Below, one piece after another: positions 15,266 through 21,404 of a stretch of 25,382 bases of DNA (positions within the stretch are counted from its first letter, which is position 1; each line of letters begins with the position of its first letter). Under the pieces are notes generated by a model, which saw nothing but the letters and a program-made list of their open reading frames with translations, ran no database searches and was not told where the DNA came from. The translations under genes were made by a program, and so were the position numbers. This DNA comes from a virus. Location of the stretch: the IMG/VR virus record IMGVR_UViG_3300036826_000647, positions 1-25,382 of that record; one strand, 5' to 3'.

Positions 15266-16012
15266 ATGGTTTCAGCAAATAACGCGATTTATAATACAGT
15301 TGGTGCATCGATTTCAGGTGTTACTAATACACTTACAGTTACCAACCCTTCAAATACAGCATCTTCAGCAGCTAGAGAAACCATTGTAGTAGGTGGTGCA
15401 ACGGCAGCAGATCCTACATTAAATTGGAATGTTAGCGGAGTAACGAATTGGGAGATGGGAATAGATAACTCGGATTCCGATAAATGGAAGTTATCTCAAG
15501 GAACAGCACTTGGGACAAACGACACTATAGTAGCTTTTACTGCAGGACAAGTTCTTTTACCACGTCAACCAGCTTTTTTAGCTGTCGTAACAGCAACCCA
15601 AAGTAACGTTACTGGTGATGGCACAGTTTATACTGTAATTTTTGACTCCGAAATTCAAGATATTGGAGGTAACTACAATACCGCTACCGGTACTTTTACA
15701 GCTCCAGTTGCTGGCACTTATTTTTTTACAGCAGCTATTAATATGACAGGTATAAATGTAGGCCATAGCTCTGGAATTATGGACATAGTTGTAAATGGGA
15801 CTACTTTCTATCACGGAAATGGTGGTGGTCCATTCCAACAATCCGATGGAAACAATTTAGACTGGATGGCAACTGTTGCCGTTCCGTTAAGTGCAGGAAA
15901 TACAGTAACCTCTACTATAAACATCGCCGGAGGAGCAAAAGTAGTAGATGTCCTTGGTACAGTAGCCGTTGGACAGCGAGTTACCCATTTCTCAGGGTGG
16001 TTGTTAGGCTAA
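15266..16012 (+). CDS. Short fibre protein with C1q-like domain (248 aa)
   Basis: A short leader with AGGGA precedes the ATG at 15266. Residues ~10-95 include a shaft/attachment module (LNWNVSGVTNWEMGIDNSDS, then DKWKLSQG) common on phage fibres. Residues ~100-248 form a C1q/TNF-like jelly roll (FLAVVTATQSNVTGDGTVYT; TGTFTAPVAGTYFFTAAINM; end THFSGWLLG). C1q-like tips are trimeric and bind surface ligands, so this is probably another receptor-binding protein. The tip resembles that of the 739-aa fibre. A remnant of a third such end lies directly downstream. Confidence 0.7.
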   Translation: MVSANNAIYNTVGASISGVTNTLTVTNPSNTASSAARETIVVGGATAADPTLNWNVSGVTNWEMGIDNSDSDKWKLSQGTALGTNDTIVAFTAGQVLLPRQPAFLAVVTATQSNVTGDGTVYTVIFDSEIQDIGGNYNTATGTFTAPVAGTYFFTAAINMTGINVGHSSGIMDIVVNGTTFYHGNGGGPFQQSDGNNLDWMATVAVPLSAGNTVTSTINIAGGAKVVDVLGTVAVGQRVTHFSGWLLG

Positions 16013-16100
16013 CTATTTATCAGGGGGAGCCCTAACAGTCGGACTAAATGGTAATCCCGGTGTAGCCTTTACATTCTTCGCCGGTTATCTTTTAGGTTAA
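16008..16100 (+). pseudogene. Start-less remnant of a fibre C1q-type C-terminus
   Basis: In the frame beginning just after TAG at 16005-16007, a 30-codon open stretch with no start codon ends ...GVAFTFFAGYLLG-stop at 16098-16100. Its end matches the last residues of the two intact C1q-like tips (TYFCGRLVG and THFSGWLLG). It follows the stop of the 248-aa gene directly. This is what would be left after replacement of one fibre tip by another. Confidence 0.5.
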
Positions 16101-16963
16101 ATTCCTATTTTTCTTAAATTTCCTTCAATCCTAGAAATTGCTCCTGGGTCAGTATATTTTATGTAGCTATCTTTTGTTTTTGGAAATTCAATATAATCTT
16201 TCCCAAGAATAATCAAACCTTCTTTAACGAGCCTATTTCCCGTTTCTTGCTTAATGTTATTTCTTAGCCATTCTCTTACTTTGTTAACAACATTTTCAGG
16301 GGATTTGATTTCATCTTCCTCTACTGCCTTTAAAACCCAGTTTAGAATCGTTCTGTAATCGTTAAGACCACCGGTAATTCCTTTGGATATTTTCCAATCC
16401 GAGAGTTTCTGATAAATCTTCTGTAAATATCTTTCATCTCCATTGACCCTTTGAAGAAGATCGTCTTCTTGTCTTTGACTAATAACTACTTCAACAGCCA
16501 CTTCTTTTTTTATTTCTTTGATTTTTTTACGGGGAGTGTAGTCTCCTTTGGGGGCTACACTGGTATTACTATTTTTATTATTAGTATAGTTATTAATTAG
16601 TAGTGTCTGTGGTTCCGCATCGGAATTCTCCGTGTCGGGATTTCCAGACACGGTAGAAATTTTTTTAATCTTACTCTCATATATGATATAATTGTTATTT
16701 GAAAATCTACCATTTATCTTTAACTGTTCTCTTTGAATATACCCATGTTCGATGCCTTCATTAATGATATTATATAAGGCATCCTTACCCTCTTTTAGAG
16801 TAGATGCAAGTTGTCGGATATGAAATTTCCAGTCATTTGGCTTAGCAAGACAAAAAGCTAAAAATCCCTTTAACTTTAAAGAGATTTCGCTATCTTCTAG
16901 GAAACTTTTATTAAGAATTACGTATGGATGGTCTTTATCTTTTTCGACCCTTATCATTGTCAT
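16097..16963 (-). CDS. Replication-initiator-like winged-helix protein (288 aa)
   Basis: AAAGGAG six bases before the ATG at 16963 sets this start (MTMIRVEKDKDHPYVILN); an 11-residue longer frame exists but lacks such a signal. Residues ~13-90 form a winged-helix unit (SLKLKGFLAFCLAKPNDWKF, then IRQLASTLKEGKDALYNII, then HGYIQREQ) as in phage replisome-organiser and O-type proteins. A low-complexity Asn/Lys linker follows. A C-terminal helical part (LNDYRTILNWVLKAVEEDEI) may bind a host helicase or loader. It reads away from a 300-base region with inverted repeats, a candidate origin. No primase or helicase was seen nearby. A transcription regulator is the alternative. Confidence 0.6.
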   Translation of the reverse strand: MTMIRVEKDKDHPYVILNKSFLEDSEISLKLKGFLAFCLAKPNDWKFHIRQLASTLKEGKDALYNIINEGIEHGYIQREQLKINGRFSNNNYIIYESKIKKISTVSGNPDTENSDAEPQTLLINNYTNNKNSNTSVAPKGDYTPRKKIKEIKKEVAVEVVISQRQEDDLLQRVNGDERYLQKIYQKLSDWKISKGITGGLNDYRTILNWVLKAVEEDEIKSPENVVNKVREWLRNNIKQETGNRLVKEGLIILGKDYIEFPKTKDSYIKYTDPGAISRIEGNLRKIGI

Positions 16964-17024
16964 ATGAATCTCCTTTATTTTACGAAGGAGACCCAACCAT
17001 TTTCACTTGCCCCAACAATTTCGT

Positions 17025-17052
17025 TTGACTAAATGTACGCTCGTGGTATATT
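17025..17052 (+). promoter_or_regulatory. Promoter-like site inside the inverted repeat
   Basis: TTGACT (17025-17030), a 16-base spacer and TATATT (17047-17052). No coding frame follows within the next 60 bases, which end in a hairpin and eight Ts. Confidence 0.45.
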
Positions 17053-17058
17053 TGTCGT

Positions 17059-17116
17059 TATAACTTTTGCTACACTGTGAGGTTAGCGAAAGCTACAACA
17101 CGCTAAGGTTTTTTTT
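17059..17116 (+). ncRNA. Candidate small RNA (about 58 nt)
   Basis: From the expected start of the promoter at 17025-17052 to a terminator-like hairpin: TTAGCG (17083-17088), a 12-base loop, CGCTAA (17101-17106), GG, then TTTTTTTT (17109-17116). The stem is short, so termination may be partial. The RNA would lie in the loop of the large inverted repeat, antisense to the initiator gene's 5' leader. It is inferred only from signals. Confidence 0.3.
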
Positions 17117-17269
17117 GTTGGGGGTGGTTCGTGGTTGGGTCACCCTTCTTTTTTTTTAATTTCCTTTTTTAAATCCCTATCTTAAGTTCATATTCAATAA
17201 AAGTCTAGAAAACATTTGACTTTCAAGTTTATCATTGATTACCTTAAACTTATTTAACATGAGGGTTTT

Positions 17270-17782
17270 ATGAATGAATTAGTATTGAGTTTAATAGTGT
17301 GTTCTGGTTGTATAATTAGTTTTTTAATAGTCCAAATTGTCTTTTATTTTGTCAGAAAAATGGATAAGCAAAATATTTGGAATCATTACGAAACTTTGGA
17401 AAAAAAGATGGCGATGTTCGAACAAAAGGATAGCGTTAATTTTAGTGAAATAGGAAATATACACAGTGATCTTAGGAATTTACAAATGGATTTGGTTAAA
17501 ATCCAAAATAAACCTGAAAACCTTAAAGAACAATTGGTGGATATGTTTTTTTCAACAGAAAAAAGACTTCAGATTTTAGAATTTCGAGTTGAAGGGTATG
17601 ATATTGATGTAGTTTCTTTAAAAAATATTCATCTAAATTTACAAAATGACTTTAAAAAATTAGAGATTGAGTTTGCTAAAATCCAAACTAAAATTGAGGA
17701 AAGAAATATTAAACAACCAGATCTTCCTCAAATAAGCTTTAAAAAAGGCCCAGGACGACCACCTAATATATTACAAGAATAA
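17270..17782 (+). CDS. Membrane-anchored coiled-coil protein with AT-hook-like tail (170 aa)
   Basis: GAGGG before the ATG supports the start. Residues ~5-28 are one membrane helix (LVLSLIVCSGCIISFLIVQI) followed by a basic stop-transfer (RKMDK). Residues ~45-150 are a long coiled coil with Lys/Glu/Leu heptads. The last 13 residues (KKGPGRPPNILQE) contain GRP flanked by basic and proline residues, the core of an AT-hook. The order membrane helix, coil, DNA-binding-like tail would suit tethering of phage DNA to the membrane, which is inference. It stands alone on the plus strand amid minus-strand replication genes and is followed by a convergent hairpin. Confidence 0.6.
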   Translation: MNELVLSLIVCSGCIISFLIVQIVFYFVRKMDKQNIWNHYETLEKKMAMFEQKDSVNFSEIGNIHSDLRNLQMDLVKIQNKPENLKEQLVDMFFSTEKRLQILEFRVEGYDIDVVSLKNIHLNLQNDFKKLEIEFAKIQTKIEERNIKQPDLPQISFKKGPGRPPNILQE

Positions 17783-17803
17783 GCGGGACGTTTTAAGCCC
17801 CGC
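17783..17803. terminator. Hairpin between convergent genes
   Basis: GCGGG (17783-17787) pairs with CCCGC (17799-17803) directly after the 170-aa stop. On the minus strand the stem is followed by TTATTCTT, so it fits best as terminator of the minus-strand exonuclease operon. On the plus strand it lacks a T-run. Confidence 0.45.
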
Positions 17804-17862
17804 ACACACATGGAGAATATCAATGAAGAAAACCTTCAACTCCAATATATATAAAAATTATT

Positions 17863-18708
17863 TTAAGTCAATATCGAAGTACGCCATTTTACATAAGATG
17901 GTTTGCGATACTTTTCTACATCAACACTTTGAATCTCAGGTATTTTTGAATACTCAATCGCCCCTTTTGTCATCGATTTAGTCAACTTGATTCCGCAACC
18001 TTTTGCGTTGCGACCTGAAGAAAATAAAACAAACTGAGCCCTTAAAAAAGTTCTTTCTTCTTCAAGTTCTTCTAGTATCTTATCGATCTCTTTATAACGT
18101 GGAGCAAGCTCTTGCCAGTTTTCATCACCATCCATATCCACCCAATCAAGATCGGTAAATTCTGGAGCTTCTAAATTATTGATACAATCCCAAAAAGCTT
18201 TCTCTTCTTTGATTAAATTGGAAATGTATTTTTTATCTTTTTCAACTTCAACAATCACTCCATCGTCACCATCAAAGCTGAAGTAATACATGCTATCTAA
18301 TCCACTTACTTCTAGTTGATGTTGGCATTGTGGATAATACTTTTGAGGAATTTTACCATCTTTAGCAGATTGATGATCGTTACGATTAGGACATTTAATC
18401 TCTACTAGATGTTTACGATTAGAAGAGATTCCATCAACAGTTGCTGTCATCCAATTTATTTCTGGATGTTTTAAAACTTCTGGAAAAACTTCAATTCCAA
18501 ATTTTTTCTCAAAACAATGACGAGCTGATTCTTCGAGTTTGTTTCCTCGAAACATCGCACCATTCATAGTTTGTTCTTTACCAAAAACCTTTTCTTCCCA
18601 TAATTGGTAAGGAGATTTATAAGGCGATACCCTCATGATAACAGGAGCGTCACTGCTTCCTACAGTGGCTCTCCTTTTTTCTTTCCATTCTTTAGATCCT
18701 ATCTCCAT
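17863..18708 (-). CDS. YqaJ-family recombination exonuclease
   Basis: The 281-aa protein has the YqaJ/lambda-exonuclease-type PD-(D/E)XK core. The N-terminal motif is RRATVGSSDAPVIMRVSPYK, followed by PYQLWEEK; then GNKLEESARHCFEKKFG (E59/E60), ATVDGI with D92, LVEIKCP with E103 and K105, and QCQHQ (127-131). By family knowledge it degrades one strand of double-stranded DNA ends 5' to 3' for single-strand annealing. The C-terminal ~100 residues are a helical extension (IDKILEELEEERTFLRAQF). It starts one base after the ERF stop, so the two form a recombination pair acting on replication intermediates. Confidence 0.9.
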   Translation of the reverse strand: MEIGSKEWKEKRRATVGSSDAPVIMRVSPYKSPYQLWEEKVFGKEQTMNGAMFRGNKLEESARHCFEKKFGIEVFPEVLKHPEINWMTATVDGISSNRKHLVEIKCPNRNDHQSAKDGKIPQKYYPQCQHQLEVSGLDSMYYFSFDGDDGVIVEVEKDKKYISNLIKEEKAFWDCINNLEAPEFTDLDWVDMDGDENWQELAPRYKEIDKILEELEEERTFLRAQFVLFSSGRNAKGCGIKLTKSMTKGAIEYSKIPEIQSVDVEKYRKPSYVKWRTSILT

Positions 18709-18709
18709 G

Positions 18710-19288
18710 TTACACTTCCTGTAGTTCAGATTTCTTTGCTTTTAAATAGTTCACAAATCCTGTGACTTCTTCTGTTTTTAGATCATGAATCGAATTCACC
18801 TTCTTGATCTTTTTTAGCTTTTCCACTTCGTTTGGATAATCTTTTAAAAGGATATCTAAAGAGTTCTTCTGAGGTTTTTCTTCTCTAACGATCTCCATTG
18901 CTTTTTCGGCGTCATCATCTTCGTTATAGGGACACACTCCTGCAATCGCAGCCAGTGCATAACGTCTTGCATAAGTAATGGCAGAGCCGATAGATTGAGG
19001 ATCTCTTTTGGTTACAATAACGGGCAGAGAACTCTTAATCCATTCTCCGGAAGAGTGTGCTAGAGTGGTTATTAAAATTATTTCCTCATTTTTACTTTCC
19101 ATAGTTTGGATAACCGCAAGGCCATTTTCAGTTAGGGGCTTTTTGCAGGCTCTCCAAATACTGGATAAATCAGCGTACTGACTTTTAAAAAAAGGGTTCT
19201 TACTATCTTCTCTAGCACCCTCAATTTGATTTTGAGCTTTTGATAAAGCTTCTGTTAATTTTGCAATTGATTCACTTTGTAAACTCAT
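18710..19288 (-). CDS. erf: ERF-family single-strand annealing protein
   Basis: The 192-aa protein matches the ERF family: ALSKAQNQIEGAREDSKNPF, FFKSQYADLSSIWRACKKPL, NGLAVIQTME, a strand LITTLAHSSGEWIKSSLPV, and the signature DPQSIGSAITYARRYALAAI followed by GVCPYNEDDDAE. Such proteins bind single-stranded DNA as rings and anneal complementary strands, used in genome circularisation and recombination. The C-terminal ~55 residues are a charged tail, probably for contacting partner proteins. GGAG lies five bases before the ATG. The YqaJ exonuclease follows immediately, as in many phages. Confidence 0.92.
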   Translation of the reverse strand: MSLQSESIAKLTEALSKAQNQIEGAREDSKNPFFKSQYADLSSIWRACKKPLTENGLAVIQTMESKNEEIILITTLAHSSGEWIKSSLPVIVTKRDPQSIGSAITYARRYALAAIAGVCPYNEDDDAEKAMEIVREEKPQKNSLDILLKDYPNEVEKLKKIKKVNSIHDLKTEEVTGFVNYLKAKKSELQEV

Positions 19289-19297
19289 GTCATTCTC

Positions 19298-19411
19298 CTA
19301 TTGTTCTTCTTCTGGATAATATTGTTTAGCTTCCCATTTAGCGTATGCCTTGAAAAAATCAAGTTCTTCTTCCTCTTCTTCTTCAGGATCTCGATCGTCA
19401 TACCAGTCCAT
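19298..19411 (-). CDS. Small acidic protein (37 aa)
   Basis: The frame begins MDWYDDRDPEEEEEEELDFF and ends KQYYPEEEQ; about half the residues are Asp or Glu. GGAG lies six bases before the ATG and the gene sits 9 bases upstream of ERF on the same strand, so it is probably real and co-transcribed. Highly acidic phage peptides can mimic DNA and block host nucleases or DNA-binding proteins, but nothing specific is visible here. A 27-base stretch separates its start from the 57-aa gene. Confidence 0.6.
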   Translation of the reverse strand: MDWYDDRDPEEEEEEELDFFKAYAKWEAKQYYPEEEQ

Positions 19412-19438
19412 AAAAAACTCCGTTATTAAAATATTTTT

Positions 19439-19612
19439 TTACCATATCCATGACTTTTTCTCGATATACTTCTGGAAGGCTTCTTGTTGTTTTAGCTTGT
19501 ACGTAAGCCACGCATTATCAAACTTTAAGAATGAAATCTCGTTTTCAATGGAAGCGATTTTTTCATAAAGTTTTATGATTAAATCTTTCATTTCTGATAT
19601 ATTTTCAGACAT
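19439..19612 (-). CDS. Small coiled-coil protein (57 aa), first gene of the recombination operon
   Basis: The ATG at 19612 (MSENISEMKDLIIKLYEKIA) is preferred; AGGAG lies ten bases before it. A longer frame reaches 19696 but runs through a perfect hairpin and the promoter's start region. The protein is a single helix with heptads (IKLYEKIASIENEISFLKF) and an aromatic C-terminus (KKSWIW). No family was recognised. It is the first gene after the minus-strand promoter at 19692-19721, so it would be expressed early with the acidic peptide, ERF and exonuclease. Confidence 0.55.
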   Translation of the reverse strand: MSENISEMKDLIIKLYEKIASIENEISFLKFDNAWLTYKLKQQEAFQKYIEKKSWIW

Positions 19613-19653
19613 AAATGCAAGACTCCTTTGATTTGCAATTATTAAATTCCTTT

Positions 19654-19678
19654 GCCCGTGTTGACGCACGGGCTTTTT
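19654..19678 (+). terminator. Perfect hairpin with T-run
   Basis: GCCCGTG (19654-19660), loop TTGACG, CACGGGC (19667-19673), then TTTTT (19674-19678) is an intrinsic terminator reading on the plus strand. No plus-strand gene lies upstream of it for about 1.8 kb, so it may stop read-through or antisense transcription. On the minus strand it becomes a stable hairpin in the 5' leader of the recombination operon. Confidence 0.7.
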
Positions 19679-19691
19679 CATTAATGAACCA

Positions 19692-19721
19692 ATCATAATC
19701 CAAGAACAGTATTTTTGTAAA
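19692..19721 (-). promoter_or_regulatory. Promoter of the recombination/replication operon
   Basis: On the minus strand: TTTACA (19721-19716), an 18-base spacer, TATGAT (19697-19692). The transcript would start near 19685 and carry the GCCCGTG hairpin in its leader. Confidence 0.55.
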
Positions 19722-19754
19722 GAAAACGTGACAAATTGACAAACAAATATTGTT
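19705..19754. promoter_or_regulatory. Pair of operator-like sites
   Basis: AACAGTATTTTTGT (19705-19718) lies in the spacer of the minus promoter and AACAAATATTGTT (19742-19754) in the spacer of the plus promoter. Both have AACA...TGT ends; the second is a true inverted repeat (AACAA/TTGTT). They are candidate binding sites for the Cro/CI-like protein encoded next to them. Confidence 0.4.
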
Positions 19755-19764
19755 CCTATACAAT
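19736..19764 (+). promoter_or_regulatory. Promoter of the Cro/CI-like regulator, predicted leaderless
   Basis: TTGACA (19736-19741), a 17-base spacer, TACAAT (19759-19764). Only seven bases separate the -10 box from the ATG at 19772, so the mRNA should start at the start codon. There is no SD. Confidence 0.7.
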
Positions 19765-19771
19765 TTTTCGA

Positions 19772-19957
19772 ATGAAACTCAAAGATTATCTAAAAATACA
19801 TAATTTATCATTCCGTGACTTCGAAAAAATTTCCGGTATCAACCATCAGACCCTTCATCATTACGTTCATAAAATTCACAAACCTTCTTTACAAAACGCT
19901 CAAAAAATCTTTAAAGCCACTAAAGGTGCGGTGACCCTCGAAGATCTGGAAAATTAA
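19772..19957 (+). CDS. Cro/CI-like helix-turn-helix regulator (61 aa)
   Basis: The ATG at 19772 is taken as the start because the strong promoter immediately upstream excludes the longer frame from the TTG at 19736. The protein is a minimal helix-turn-helix domain: MKLKDYLKIHNLSFRDFEKI, then SGINHQTLHHYVHKIHKPSL, then QNAQKIF and a short tail TLEDLEN, similar in size to Cro. It is divergent from the recombination operon, with operator-like sites in both promoters, so it probably controls the switch to or from early gene expression. No integrase is present in the window, so lysogeny cannot be claimed. Confidence 0.75.
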   Translation: MKLKDYLKIHNLSFRDFEKISGINHQTLHHYVHKIHKPSLQNAQKIFKATKGAVTLEDLEN

Positions 19958-20006
19958 TCTTTAAAATAATTCCTCCATTTATTATTTCTTAACTGGAGGT
20001 AAACAT

Positions 20007-20432
20007 ATGATTATATATGAAGTCGTTGGTGATCCCACACCTTGGGCGGCTCCAAGAAAGGGAAGAAATGGTTTCTATAATCCGAAACATCTTCAAAAAG
20101 GCCAAGCCATTTGGCAATTAAAATCTCAAGTCAATCATGAATCTCTAAGTGAAGCTCTCTATATTGATGTGCACTTTTATATGCCTATTCCTAAAAGTAC
20201 TTCAGGAATTCGCAAACGACAAATGCTTAATGGAATGATTCATCCCAAAGGCAAGCCCGACGTTACTAATATGGAAAAGTTCATTGAAGATTGCCTTCAA
20301 GAAGCCGGAGCTATTTCTAATGATTCGATCATTGTTAAAAAAAGTTCTAGCAAACAATACGGCGAAGTGCCAAAAACAGTGATTATGTTAAAAAGTATAG
20401 AAACATTACAAGAAAGGGAGAAGAAACAATGA
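20007..20432 (+). CDS. rusA: RusA-family Holliday junction resolvase
   Basis: GGAGG before the ATG supports the start. The 141-aa protein has the RusA layout: a first strand GDPTPWAAPRKGRNGFYNP, then LYIDVHFYMPIPKS, and the catalytic stretch HPKGKPDVTNMEKFIEDCLQ followed by EAGAISNDSIIV. D85, D95 and D106 correspond in spacing to the acidic active-site residues of RusA. The length is normal. By family knowledge it is a homodimer that cuts four-way junctions, here probably resolving replication or recombination intermediates before packaging. Its stop overlaps the next start (ATGA). Confidence 0.9.
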   Translation: MIIYEVVGDPTPWAAPRKGRNGFYNPKHLQKGQAIWQLKSQVNHESLSEALYIDVHFYMPIPKSTSGIRKRQMLNGMIHPKGKPDVTNMEKFIEDCLQEAGAISNDSIIVKKSSSKQYGEVPKTVIMLKSIETLQEREKKQ

Positions 20433-20632
20433 AAATCACCGAAGAGCAAATTGAAAAAGAGGTTTATCTAGATATTCGTCTAACACCTCAAGAAATCCAA
20501 AATCTAAAAGATTTTGCCCTCCTATCTAATTCATTCAAAGTCGGGCAGTGCACTTTTAATATAGGAGTCTGTAGGGATGTACCAGACTTTAATGAATTTG
20601 ATAAAAACGATCCTCTTAATGATATATTTTAA
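20429..20632 (+). CDS. Hypothetical protein (67 aa)
   Basis: The start overlaps the rusA stop and has GGGAG nine bases upstream, so it is co-translated. The sequence (EEQIEKEVYLDIRLTPQEIQ, then FKVGQCTFNIGVCRDVPDFN) has a short helix, a beta strand and an acidic C-terminus (FNEFDKNDPLNDIF). No family was recognised. Its coupling to rusA may indicate a role in DNA metabolism or control of the resolvase. Confidence 0.6.
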   Translation: MKITEEQIEKEVYLDIRLTPQEIQNLKDFALLSNSFKVGQCTFNIGVCRDVPDFNEFDKNDPLNDIF

Positions 20633-20687
20633 AGAACTTTGAAAATATAATCCTTGATGCTTTTTATCAATCGCAAAGGAGTCATTT

Positions 20688-21098
20688 ATGTCTTATTATT
20701 TAGCTATATCAAGTGATCCAAAACCTTATGTATTTGAATCATCTTATTCAACGTATCATCCCTATAGTTCATCTGCAGTGCCTATTACAGGATCACTCGC
20801 AACGATAATGGGGGCATTCTTTTTGATAGTATTAAATAAATCGATCCCACTCGATTGTAACGCTCAGTGTCCCATGGGGTTTGGTCTTACTTCTCCACTT
20901 CTATGGGGGACAGGATTGGTTATATTATCTACCGCCAACTGTCTTTTAAATATCTGTTTTTTAAAAGCACTTACTACTGATGTTCAAAAAAAACTATATT
21001 CCTGCAATTTAATAGCATCAACGGCGGCATCGGTTGCAGCAATCGTTTTAAATATTACTGGAACTGTTATGTGGAGTACTTATTGCAATCAGTGCTAA
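20688..21098 (+). CDS. Membrane protein with three helices (136 aa)
   Basis: AAAGGAG six bases before the ATG fixes the start. The first 30 residues are Ser/Tyr-rich and polar. Membrane helices are likely at ~34-50 (GSLATIMGAFFLIVLN), ~69-93 (SPLLWGTGLVILSTANCLLN) and ~107-129 (NLIASTAASVAAIVLNITG). Seven cysteines include C57/C61 in the first loop and C133/C136 at the end, which could form disulfides outside the cytoplasm. The small size and three helices are compatible with a class I-like holin, but no endolysin is adjacent. A superinfection-exclusion protein is equally possible. Confidence 0.6.
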   Translation: MSYYLAISSDPKPYVFESSYSTYHPYSSSAVPITGSLATIMGAFFLIVLNKSIPLDCNAQCPMGFGLTSPLLWGTGLVILSTANCLLNICFLKALTTDVQKKLYSCNLIASTAASVAAIVLNITGTVMWSTYCNQC

Positions 21099-21099
21099 A

Positions 21100-21161
21100 A
21101 AACGTCTGTGCACAATATTGAGTAGTTTTGACTACAACGTAATGGTAATTATCGGACGTTT
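21100..21161 (+). other. Candidate structured RNA element
   Basis: AAACGTC (21100-21106) pairs with GACGTTT (21155-21161). Inside are a perfect hairpin GTAGT-TTTG-ACTAC (21122-21135) and the palindrome TGTGCACA (21107-21114). The element lies just after the 136-aa stop and 68 bases before the 50-aa gene. No T-run follows, so it is not a normal terminator; a leader element or RNA processing site is possible. Confidence 0.4.
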
Positions 21162-21228
21162 GCCCCAATTCTCTCATAGACAATCGTGAAGATAAACTCA
21201 TTTTATACAAAAGATATTAAAGGTAAAT

Positions 21229-21381
21229 ATGCAAGAAAATAAAAAAGAACCAAAACCAGTCGAAGTGAGTTTAGGATATATTGCCTGGGGTTTAAAGGGA
21301 ATTGAGGCCGAATTAAAAAAATTAAACGAAAATATCGAAAAATCTAAGAAAAATATTGAAAATTCGGAAAGATTTTTTTAG
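21229..21381 (+). CDS. Small coiled-coil protein (50 aa)
   Basis: AAAGG five bases before the ATG supports this short gene. After a polar start (MQENKKEPKPVEVSLGYIAW) it is one Lys/Glu/Asn-rich helix with heptad spacing (GIEAELKKLNENIEKSKKNI) and ends ERFF. The coding stretch is unbroken and in the middle of a run of small plus-strand genes. No family was recognised. The helix could pair with one of the other small coiled-coil proteins in this genome. Confidence 0.6.
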   Translation: MQENKKEPKPVEVSLGYIAWGLKGIEAELKKLNENIEKSKKNIENSERFF

Positions 21382-21404
21382 TATTTCTTCAACAAGGAGG
21401 AAAT

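Larger units (their letters stand above)
16990..17141. repeat. Long imperfect inverted repeat
   Basis: The left arm 16990-17018 (GACCCAACCA...TGCCCCAACAA) is complementary to the right arm 17115-17141 (TTGTTGGGGG...TGGTTGGGTC), with a mismatched 8-base centre in each arm. About 96 bases lie between the arms. Confidence 0.75.
16964..17269. other. 306-bp intergenic control region, candidate replication origin
   Basis: No gene is seen between the initiator-like gene (minus) and the 170-aa gene (plus). It holds the SD of the minus gene, a long imperfect inverted repeat (16990-17141), an internal promoter and hairpin, T-rich runs after 17142, and a weak TTGACT (17216-17221) with poor -10 before the gene at 17270. 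The position next to an initiator-like gene makes an origin plausible. Confidence 0.45.

Noticed and set aside
17119-17141. G-rich run as a strong G-quadruplex
   Set aside because: Two of the four G-runs are only two bases long, so only a weak two-layer structure is possible; kept only as a side remark in the origin finding.
17823-17980. 52-codon plus-strand frame after the 170-aa gene, starting MKKTFNSN, with GGAG upstream
   Set aside because: Despite the good SD it runs mostly antisense through the end of the YqaJ gene, and no domain or composition supports it.
19350-19568. Plus-strand frame starting with a poly-serine run
   Set aside because: The serine run is the antisense of the Glu run in the 37-aa acidic gene; no independent translation signal.
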